From: Cephaloticoccus sp.
GTDB lineage: Bacteria; Verrucomicrobiota; Verrucomicrobiia; Opitutales; Opitutaceae
Length of the DNA: 37,266 bases
Direction: 5' to 3'
NCBI GenBank assembly: GCA_021734075.1
Contig: JAIPJW010000019.1
Location: forward strand, 1 to 37,266
Below, piece by piece: positions 18,100 to 24,844 of this stretch. Each line of letters opens with the position of its first letter. Position 1 is the first letter of the stretch. A program made the position numbers and the translations under genes. The notes below the pieces were generated by a model. That model saw nothing but the letters and a program-made list of their open reading frames with translations, made no database searches and had not been told where the DNA came from.

Positions 18100-18666
18100 A
18101 TGAGCCTTTTCACCGCAGTTCGAGAGACCTTTGTTGGCATCAAGAGCCTTTTCACCGGCATGCGCATCACCTTGGGTGAAGCGGTCAAACCCAACATCAC
18201 GGTCCAGTATCCCCACGAGACCCTGAAGATGGCCGATCGTTTCCGCGGGCACATCAAACTCGTGCTCGACCCCGAGACCGGCAAATCCCGCTGCACGTCC
18301 TGCAATCTCTGTGTCCGGGCCTGCCCCAGTGGCTGCATCGAGGTCGAGGGCATGAAGCGCGAGGGCGAGAAGAAGAAATCCGTCACCGAGTATAGGCTCG
18401 ATTTCACCACCTGCAGTCTCTGCGGTTCCTGCATCGAGGCCTGCCCGAGCGACGCGATCGAATTTTCCAAGGACTACAACAAGGTCTCCCTGAACCGGGC
18501 GGATTTCGATAGCATGGACTTGATGAAGAAGCTGGAGGCCGAGGCGAAGGTCTGGGCCGATATCAACCCGCAGACGATTCCCCCAACCCCGCCCAAAATT
18601 TCCATTCCTGAACCCGCCACCGGTTCGGAGCCCAAACCTTCCGCGGAGGCGCCGACGTCATCATGA
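18100..18666 (+). CDS. nuoI: NADH-quinone oxidoreductase subunit I (cluster 2)
   Basis: The 188-residue ferredoxin-like subunit carries two 4Fe-4S motifs: Cys65, 68, 71, 75 (CTSCNLCVRACP) and Cys105, 108, 111, 115 (CSLCGSCIEACP), with an extra Cys79. Between them is a basic loop (KREGEKKK). The C-terminal 30 residues are Pro-rich. Gene order here is H-I, as in most nuo operons and unlike cluster 1. The stop overlaps nuoJ. Confidence 0.95.
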   Translation: MSLFTAVRETFVGIKSLFTGMRITLGEAVKPNITVQYPHETLKMADRFRGHIKLVLDPETGKSRCTSCNLCVRACPSGCIEVEGMKREGEKKKSVTEYRLDFTTCSLCGSCIEACPSDAIEFSKDYNKVSLNRADFDSMDLMKKLEAEAKVWADINPQTIPPTPPKISIPEPATGSEPKPSAEAPTSS

Positions 18667-19196
18667 GTGAAATACCCTTCGCCCCAGTGATCGTGCTCGC
18701 GATCTTCGCGCTCATTGTGGGCGTCACGGTCGCGGGTGCGCTGATTGCGGCGCTCAGCACGCGCATCATCCGGGGTGTCGCCGGTTTGATGGTCTGCTGC
18801 GTGGGCATTGCCGGGCTCTACTTTTTTCTCAACAGCCCTTTTCTCGCCCTGATGGAGATTCTCATCTATGTGGGTGCGGTCTGCATCACCATCGTTTTTG
18901 GCGTAATGCTTTCCGAGACCGACGAGCCCGCCTCGAACGCGTCACGCCGGTCCGGCATCCTCTGGGGTGGTTCGGCCATGTTGGTTGCGGCCGTGGTGTG
19001 GGTGACGTTGTCCCGGCTCAGTCTCGCCGGACCCTGGCCGGTGCCCGCCACGCTGGTCAGCGACGGCTCGATCCGCGCGATCGGGCTGGCCCTGCTGACG
19101 ACCTACAGCCTGCCGTTTGAACTCATTTCGCTGGTGCTCCTCGTGGCCATTCTGGGCGCGCTGGTGATCGCCCGAGCCGGGAGGACCAAGGAATGA
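18663..19196 (+). CDS. nuoJ: NADH-quinone oxidoreductase subunit J (cluster 2)
   Basis: A 177-residue membrane protein with five likely helices and the family stretch ALMEILIYVGAVCITIVFGVML. It ends normally at LVIARAGRTKE, without the repeat-encoded tail found in the cluster 1 NuoJ, which is a useful comparison for that tail. It overlaps nuoI and nuoK by ATGA. Confidence 0.94.
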   Translation: MSEIPFAPVIVLAIFALIVGVTVAGALIAALSTRIIRGVAGLMVCCVGIAGLYFFLNSPFLALMEILIYVGAVCITIVFGVMLSETDEPASNASRRSGILWGGSAMLVAAVVWVTLSRLSLAGPWPVPATLVSDGSIRAIGLALLTTYSLPFELISLVLLVAILGALVIARAGRTKE

Positions 19197-19519
19197 ACCT
19201 GCTCCAGATCCACCAACAGCCGGCCATCTACTTTGTGCTCGCGGCGTTCCTGCTCGCCACCGGCATCTACGGCTTGATCCGCCGCCGCACCCTCATCGGC
19301 ATGCTCATCGCCGGCGAACTCATCTTTGCCGCGGCCTCGCTGAACCTCATGACCGTGAATCGCTTTTTTGCGCCCGATCCCACGGTTGGCCAGATCTTCG
19401 TGCTCTTCATCATGGGTCTTGCGGCGGCCGAGGTCGCCATCGCCCTCAGCATCATCATCGCGGTTTATCGCAACTACCGCTCGATCCATCCCTCCGACAT
19501 CTCGGAACTCAACCGCTGA
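19193..19519 (+). CDS. nuoK: NADH-quinone oxidoreductase subunit K (cluster 2)
   Basis: A 108-residue, three-helix subunit related to MrpC. Both membrane glutamates are present, in LIAGELIFAAASLNLM and GLAAAEVAIALSIII. The start overlaps the nuoJ stop. The next gene, an MrpD/NuoL-type subunit, begins 3 bases after the stop. Confidence 0.95.
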   Translation: MNLLQIHQQPAIYFVLAAFLLATGIYGLIRRRTLIGMLIAGELIFAAASLNLMTVNRFFAPDPTVGQIFVLFIMGLAAAEVAIALSIIIAVYRNYRSIHPSDISELNR

Positions 19520-19522
19520 CCC

Positions 19523-20998
19523 ATGGACGCGCCCCAAGACATCCGCCTGCTGATCGCGATTCTCGCCCCACTCCTCGGGGCGGGTCTGGTCATGGCGACG
19601 GGCAAGCGCCCCAACCTGCGCGAAGCCTGCTCCCTGCTCGCCGCGGTGGTCCTGTTCGGCGTCGTGGTCTCGCTCGTGCCCGCCGTGCTGGCCGGTGAAA
19701 AGCTGCGTTACACGCTTTTCGAGCTGCTCCCGGGCCTGAGCTTCACCCTCCGCGCCGACGCCCTCTCGATGATCTTTGCCGTGGCCGCCTCTTTCTTGTG
19801 GCTGCTGACGATCTTCTATTCGGCGGGCTACATGCGCAGCCTGGGTGAGCACGCGCAGACGCGGTTCAACACCTGCTTCGCGCTCGCGATCTTCGGCGCC
19901 ATCGGCGTCGCCTTCGCCGACAACCTGCTCACCCTCTATCTCTTTTACGAGATCGTCAGCGTCTGCACCTACCCGCTGGTCGCCCACCACCAGGATGCGG
20001 AAAGCTACGAGGGCGCCAAAAAGTATATCTCTTACCTGACCACCACGGCCAAGGGGCTCATTCTGCCGGCGATGGTCCTCATCTACGTGCTTTCGGGCAC
20101 GCTCGATTTTGCGACCAACATCTCGACCGGCATCATTCCCCTGGGAGTGCACAACGGTTTGGTCACCATCCTCTACATCTGCTGCATCCTCGGCTTCGCC
20201 AAGAACGGCGTCATGCCGCTGCACAACTGGTTGCCGAGCGCCATGGTCGCGCCGACTCCGGTCAGCGCCCTGCTCCATGCCGTGGCGGTTGTGAAGGTCG
20301 GTGTGTTCTCGACCGTCCGGGTGATGCTCTACGTCTTCGGCGTCGACACGATGGACCGGCTCAACCTCGGCCTGCCCACGGCCTGGTTTGTCGCCATCAC
20401 CATTCTGGTTGGCTCGGTCGTCGCTCTGAGCAAGGACAACCTGAAGGCGCGGCTCGCCTACTCCACCGTCAGCCAGCTGTCCTACATCATCCTCGGCGTG
20501 GCGCTGCTCACCCCCACGGGCATTGCCGGCGGCCTCTTTCACATCGCGGCCCACGCTTTCGCCAAGATCACCTTGTTCTTCTGCGCCGGCGCGATCTATG
20601 TCGCCACGCACAAGAAGAACATTTCGGAAATGAACGGACTCGGTCGCGCCATGCCGTGGACCTTCGGCGCCTTTGCCTTGGCCTCCCTCAGCATGATCGG
20701 CGTGCCGCCGGTGGGCGGGTTCATTTCCAAGCTATACCTCCTCGTCGGCGCACTGGACGCCAACTCGATCGGCATCCTGATTGTGCTGATCGCCAGCTCC
20801 GTGCTCAACGCGGCCTACTTTGTCCCGGTAATTTACCAGGGCTTTTTCGGGCAGACCCCCTCGACCGATGCCGGGCATCATCACGGCGAGGCTCCGCTTG
20901 CGATGGTGGTGCCGCTGTGCATCACCGCCGCAATCTCGGTGCTTATCGGCATCTACCCCGACTTTTTCATGCGCCTGGCCCAGGCCGTCGTATCATGA
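19523..20998 (+). CDS. MrpD/NuoL-type antiporter-like subunit without C-terminal arm (cluster 2)
   Basis: A 491-residue proton-antiporter-type membrane protein standing where nuoL is expected. It has the TM5 glutamate in LYLFYEIVSVCTYPLV, Lys227 in GFAKNGVMPLHNWLP (TM7), the PTPVSALLHAVAVVKVG stretch with a TM8 lysine, and a TM12 lysine in GGFISKLYLL. It ends soon after the fourteenth helix, so it lacks the lateral helix of NuoL. This is typical of MrpD-like subunits of Na+/H+ antiporters and of Mrp-linked complex I variants. With NuoL, M and N downstream it makes a fourth pump-like subunit. Annotation as NuoL or MrpD is equally defensible; ion specificity (H+ or Na+) cannot be read from the sequence. 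Confidence 0.9.
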   Translation: MDAPQDIRLLIAILAPLLGAGLVMATGKRPNLREACSLLAAVVLFGVVVSLVPAVLAGEKLRYTLFELLPGLSFTLRADALSMIFAVAASFLWLLTIFYSAGYMRSLGEHAQTRFNTCFALAIFGAIGVAFADNLLTLYLFYEIVSVCTYPLVAHHQDAESYEGAKKYISYLTTTAKGLILPAMVLIYVLSGTLDFATNISTGIIPLGVHNGLVTILYICCILGFAKNGVMPLHNWLPSAMVAPTPVSALLHAVAVVKVGVFSTVRVMLYVFGVDTMDRLNLGLPTAWFVAITILVGSVVALSKDNLKARLAYSTVSQLSYIILGVALLTPTGIAGGLFHIAAHAFAKITLFFCAGAIYVATHKKNISEMNGLGRAMPWTFGAFALASLSMIGVPPVGGFISKLYLLVGALDANSIGILIVLIASSVLNAAYFVPVIYQGFFGQTPSTDAGHHHGEAPLAMVVPLCITAAISVLIGIYPDFFMRLAQAVVS

Positions 20999-21027
20999 AA
21001 ACGCACACTCCATTTCTTTCCGATTTT

Positions 21028-21095
21028 GTAGGGCTGGACCTTGGTCCATGCCTTTCGTTTGGAAAGAACCGGCGTGCACCAAGGTGCAGCCCTAC
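21028..21095. repeat. GTAGGG-type palindrome between two antiporter-like genes
   Basis: The ends GTAGGGCTG and CAGCCCTAC are exact reverse complements over 9 bases. Inside are GGACCTTGGTCC on the left and CACCAAGGTG on the right. It is closely similar over its whole length to the copy at 24740-24808, apart from the central loop. It creates a false upstream extension of the following small gene (open from 21041), so the real start is later. Confidence 0.88.
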
Positions 21096-21148
21096 CCCGG
21101 AATCGGCGTTCTCGCCAGTCGCTACTCACCACTCGCTACTGCCCAGCC

Positions 21149-21403
21149 ATGCTTCGCTTTATTGAATTTCTTCGCCGTCACCTGAAGGTCGTCATTCGCG
21201 TCTGCCTGGCGTTGCTGGTCGTGCTCATCGTCGTCGACGCGATTCCGCTGTTTGTCGACAAGCACCACGCCCACACTGCGGCCGAGCATGTCCCGGGATT
21301 CTGGTCGGTGTTTGGTTTCATTGCCTGTGCCCTGATCGTCTACGTCTCCAAGGCCTTCGGCCACAGCGGCATCATGACCCGGGAGGATTACTACGATGAG
21401 TGA
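21149..21403 (+). CDS. Small two-helix membrane protein inside cluster 2
   Basis: An 84-residue product from ATG 21149. The frame extends upstream to 21041, but that part is encoded by the palindromic repeat and is not believed. A basic N-terminus (FLRRHLK) leads into VVIRVCLALLVVLIVVDAIPLFV, a His-rich loop (DKHHAHTAAEH), a second helix FWSVFGFIACALIVYVSKAFG, and the acidic end REDYYDE. The stop overlaps the start of nuoL (ATG 21396). I recall small proteins with an EDYYD-like end near Mrp/NuoL-type genes elsewhere but cannot name the family. It is probably an accessory subunit or assembly factor of this complex. Confidence 0.78.
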   Translation: MLRFIEFLRRHLKVVIRVCLALLVVLIVVDAIPLFVDKHHAHTAAEHVPGFWSVFGFIACALIVYVSKAFGHSGIMTREDYYDE

Positions 21404-23192
21404 CCTCTGGCTGCATCCCTCGTTGATCCTGCTGGTCGGCGGCCTGCTGCTGCCGCTCCTGCCGGCCAAGTTGCGCCCGGCCTGGCTGGTCTTCATCCCC
21501 GTGCTGACCTTTGCCCGCATCGTGATGCTGGCCAAGGGCACCTTTGGCGTGGTGCATTTTCTCCAGTTCACCCTGACCTTTGGTCGCGTCGATGCCCTCA
21601 GTTCCGTCTTCGCCTACATCATGGGTCTGATGTGCATCCTGGGTTCCCTTTACGGCCTGCACGTGAAACGCTCGGTCGAGCACAGCGCGGCGTGGACCTA
21701 CGTGGCCGGGTCGCTCGGCGCGATCCTCGCGGGCGATCTGCTCACCCTCTTTCTCTTCTGGGAATTGATGGCGATCTCGTCGGTCTTCCTGATCTGGTTC
21801 CGCGGTCGCGAGCAATCCCTCGGGGCCGGCTTCCGCTACCTGCTGGTCCACATGGTCGGCGGCGTGGTCTTCCTCGCCGGCATCATCCTGCAATATCACG
21901 CCTCCGGCGGCGACCTTTCCTTCGGTCTCTTCGACGTCCATCACATGAGCCTCGCGGGTTGGCTGATCATGACGGGCTTCATCCTCAATGCCGCCGTGCC
22001 CCCGCTGCACGCCTGGCTGCCCGACGCCTACGGCGAGGCCACCTTCAACGGTTCGGTTTTCCTCTGCGCTTTCACCACCAAGACCGCCGTCTATGCACTG
22101 ATCCGCGGCTTTGCCGGGTTGGAAATACTCGTCGTGCTCGGTGTCATCATGGCGCTCTACGGGGTGGTATACGCGGTGTTGGAAAACGACAGCCGCCGCC
22201 TGCTCGCCTACCACATCGTCAGCCAGGTCGGCTACATGGTGGCCGCGGTCGGTCTCGGCACCCAACTCGCCATCAACGGCGCGGTGGCCCACGCCTTCGC
22301 CCACATTCTTTACAAGGGCCTGCTCTTCATGGGTTGCGGCTCCGTGCTTTACATGACGGGCAAGAGCAAGTTCACCGACCTCGGCGGGCTCTATAAAAAG
22401 ATGCCCTGGACCTTCGCCTTCACCCTGATCGGCGGACTGTCGATCTCGGCCTTCCCGCTCTTCAGTGGGTTTGTCAGCAAGTCGATGATCGTCCAGGCCG
22501 GCTTCGAGGATCACAAACTCTGGGTCGGCTTCCTGCTCCTCCTCGCCTCCGCCGGAACGTTCCTGCACACCGGTCTGAAGGTGCCTTACTTCATCTGGTT
22601 CGGCAAAAACCACTGCGAGCAGGAAACCTGGGAACGCGCCGCCGAGCCACCATGGAACATGCTGGCCGCCATGGCGCTCACCGCCTTCCTCTGCATCTTC
22701 ATCGGCTGCTACACGCCGTATCTCTACCGGATGTTGCCCTACCCGGTGGACTTCGTGCCCTACACGTCCTACCACGTGTCGGAGACCCTGCAGATCCTGC
22801 TCTTCACCGCCGCCGGTTTCTTCCTGCTGATCAAGAAGCTCGAGCCCGAGGCCAAGATCAGCCTCGACCTCGACTGGCCCTACCGCATCGGCGGCCGCGC
22901 CTTCCTCTGGATCGCCCGGAAACCCGTGCAATTCATCGACACCGCGATCGGCGAGATCTACCGCGTGGGCGGCCTCGTCCCGCTGATGTTCACCGCCCGG
23001 CTCTCCGCCGTTTTTGACAACTCCATCATTGATGGCGCGGTCGATGGTCTGGCCAACACCGTGCGCAACCTTGGCGGACGCCTCCGTTCGGCCCAACGTG
23101 GCGCCCTGCAGGAAAATCTCACCATCGCCTTCGGCGTCGCCGCGGTGCTCGTGATCCTGTTTCTCCTCATCTTCAACACCGTCGCCCGATGA
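21396..23192 (+). CDS. nuoL: NuoL-type subunit with long lateral-helix arm (cluster 2)
   Basis: A 598-residue antiporter-like subunit with a C-terminal arm of about 80 residues before a last membrane helix (AIAFGVAAVLVILFLLIF in essence), matching the NuoL lateral helix and final anchor. Charged positions seen: Glu123 in FLFWELMAISS (TM5), Lys229 in FTTKTAVYAL (TM8) and Lys362 in GFVSKSMIV (TM12). The TM7 lysine is replaced: the aligned residue in FILNAAVPPLHAW is Asn198 (codon AAT at 21987). It starts inside the small upstream gene and overlaps nuoM by ATGA. The arm is similar in length to that of cluster 1 NuoL, which suits a four-pump membrane arm. Databases may call it Na+/H+ antiporter subunit D. 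Confidence 0.9.
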   Translation: MSDLWLHPSLILLVGGLLLPLLPAKLRPAWLVFIPVLTFARIVMLAKGTFGVVHFLQFTLTFGRVDALSSVFAYIMGLMCILGSLYGLHVKRSVEHSAAWTYVAGSLGAILAGDLLTLFLFWELMAISSVFLIWFRGREQSLGAGFRYLLVHMVGGVVFLAGIILQYHASGGDLSFGLFDVHHMSLAGWLIMTGFILNAAVPPLHAWLPDAYGEATFNGSVFLCAFTTKTAVYALIRGFAGLEILVVLGVIMALYGVVYAVLENDSRRLLAYHIVSQVGYMVAAVGLGTQLAINGAVAHAFAHILYKGLLFMGCGSVLYMTGKSKFTDLGGLYKKMPWTFAFTLIGGLSISAFPLFSGFVSKSMIVQAGFEDHKLWVGFLLLLASAGTFLHTGLKVPYFIWFGKNHCEQETWERAAEPPWNMLAAMALTAFLCIFIGCYTPYLYRMLPYPVDFVPYTSYHVSETLQILLFTAAGFFLLIKKLEPEAKISLDLDWPYRIGGRAFLWIARKPVQFIDTAIGEIYRVGGLVPLMFTARLSAVFDNSIIDGAVDGLANTVRNLGGRLRSAQRGALQENLTIAFGVAAVLVILFLLIFNTVAR

Positions 23193-24670
23193 CGACCCTG
23201 ACCCAACTCACCGCCAACTGGCCCCTGCTCAGCGTGCTGATTTTCAGTCCGCTGGTGGCCGCCGTGGTCACGGCTTTCATCGGCAACGAGCGCCTGTTGC
23301 GCTGGTGGACCTTTGCCAGCACCACGGTCATCGCCCTCGTCTCGCTCCCGCTCTGGGGCCGCTTCGATGCCGACACGGCCGTATTCCAGTTCCGCGAGCA
23401 AGCGGCGTGGATCCCCTCGCTGAAGATCGACTACTCCCTCGGCATCGACGGCATCAGCCTGCTACTCGTGTTGCTCACGACGCTGATCATGCCGCTCTGC
23501 GTGCTCGCCTCGTGGAACTACATCAAGGTCCGGATCAAGGAGTTCATGCTCTGCCTGCTCGTCATGGAGGCGGCGATGATCGGTGTCTTCAGTGCGCTGG
23601 ATGCGATTCTGTTTTTCATCTTCTGGGAATCGATGCTGATCCCCATGGCCATTTTGATCGGGGTCTGGGGCGGACCGCGCAAGGTCTATGCCTCGCTCAA
23701 GTTCTTCATTTACACGATGTCCGGCTCCATCTTCCTGCTGGTCGCACTCATCGCGCTGCGCCTGCAGACCGGCAGCTTCAGCATCCCCGGCATGATGGGG
23801 CAGGGTTTTTCGGACGGATTCCAGTTCTGGGTCTTCGCCGCGTTCTTTCTTTCCTTCGCGATCAAGGTGCCGATGTTCCCGTTCCACACCTGGTTGCCGG
23901 CGGCGCACGTCGAGGCGCCCACCGCGGGCAGTGTGATTCTGGCCAGCGTGCTCCTGAAGATGGGCACCTACGGTTTCCTGCGCTTCTGCCTGCCGATCAC
24001 GCCGCATGCCACCCAGGTCTTTGCCCCGTGGGTGCTCGGCCTCTCGGTCATTGCCATCCTTTATGGTGGCATGACCGCCCTTGCGCAGAGCGACCTCAAG
24101 AAAATGGTCGCCTACTCCAGCGTGGGGCACATGGGCTTCGCCACGCTCGGTATTTTCTCCCTCAACGTGAACGGACTCGAGGGTGCCACCTTGGTGATGA
24201 TCAACCACGGCATCACCACGGGAGCGCTCTTCATCTGTGTCGGCATCATCTACGAGCGGCTTCACACACGTGACCTCGGCGAGGTCGCCGGCATCGGCAA
24301 GTTCATGCCGGTCTTCGCCGGTTTCTTCGGCGTTTTCTGTCTCTCGTCCCTCGCGTTCCCCGGCACCAACAGCTTCATCGGCGAATTCCTCGTGCTCGCG
24401 GGCAGCTTTGCCCATTCGAAAATTGTCACCGCCTTTGCCGTGCCGGGAGTCGTGCTCGCCGCCGCCTACATGTTCCGCACCCTGCAACGAGTCGCCTGGG
24501 GTGGCACCAACAACCCGAAGCATCACGATCTGCACGATCTCGACTTCCGCGAAATCGTCACCCTCACCCCATTGCTCGTTTTCGTTTTCTGGATCGGGCT
24601 GCACCCGCAACCTTTCGTCCACGTCATGCACGCCTCGGTGGTGCAAATCCTTCAATTCGCCAACGGCTAA
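23189..24670 (+). CDS. nuoM: NADH-quinone oxidoreductase subunit M (cluster 2)
   Basis: A 493-residue NuoM with all expected charged positions: the TM5 glutamate in FIFWESMLIPMAILI, Lys226 in FAIKVPMFPFHTWLP (TM7), the TM8 lysine in LLKMGTYGFLR and the TM12 glutamate in SFIGEFLVLAG. It is the only M-type gene of this cluster. The stop at 24670 is followed by 174 bases, including a palindromic repeat, before nuoN, so the tight packing of the operon is interrupted here. Confidence 0.95.
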   Translation: MTTLTQLTANWPLLSVLIFSPLVAAVVTAFIGNERLLRWWTFASTTVIALVSLPLWGRFDADTAVFQFREQAAWIPSLKIDYSLGIDGISLLLVLLTTLIMPLCVLASWNYIKVRIKEFMLCLLVMEAAMIGVFSALDAILFFIFWESMLIPMAILIGVWGGPRKVYASLKFFIYTMSGSIFLLVALIALRLQTGSFSIPGMMGQGFSDGFQFWVFAAFFLSFAIKVPMFPFHTWLPAAHVEAPTAGSVILASVLLKMGTYGFLRFCLPITPHATQVFAPWVLGLSVIAILYGGMTALAQSDLKKMVAYSSVGHMGFATLGIFSLNVNGLEGATLVMINHGITTGALFICVGIIYERLHTRDLGEVAGIGKFMPVFAGFFGVFCLSSLAFPGTNSFIGEFLVLAGSFAHSKIVTAFAVPGVVLAAAYMFRTLQRVAWGGTNNPKHHDLHDLDFREIVTLTPLLVFVFWIGLHPQPFVHVMHASVVQILQFANG

Positions 24671-24739
24671 TCCACCCATGATACCGACGATTTTGAAAAG
24701 TTTTTCAGCCGGTTCGCACTTAGGCATCCCGTTTGTTTA

Positions 24740-24808
24740 TAGGGCTGGATCTTGGTCCATGCCGTCCGGTTTGTTGGATTCCAGGCGTGCACCAAGGTGC
24801 AGCCCTAC
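24740..24808. repeat. GTAGGG-type palindrome between nuoM and nuoN (cluster 2)
   Basis: TAGGGCTG (24740-24747) and CAGCCCTA (24800-24807) are exact reverse complements, with CTTGGTCC and CACCAAGGTG inside. The first base of the usual GTAGGG is A here. It closely resembles the copy at 21028-21095. Like that copy it opens a false upstream extension of the next gene. Confidence 0.87.
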
Positions 24809-24844
24809 GATTCGGTGCGCCCACCCTCAATCCTACATCCCGGC

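Noticed and set aside
21041-21148. Upstream extension of the small membrane protein gene
   Set aside because: It is encoded by repeat DNA and has no hydrophobic or conserved character. ATG 21149 gives a normal basic N-terminus followed by a helix.
19523-24670. A separate Mrp Na+/H+ antiporter operon inserted after nuoK
   Set aside because: MrpB, E, F and G homologues are missing, the genes are translationally coupled to nuoM, and a NuoL-type lateral arm is present. A complex I variant explains the set better.
24752-24844. Upstream extension of nuoN starting with MVHAVRF
   Set aside because: These codons are inside the palindromic repeat, and the corresponding part of the repeat at 21041 gives a similar peptide before an unrelated gene. 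The family N-terminus begins at ATG 24845.
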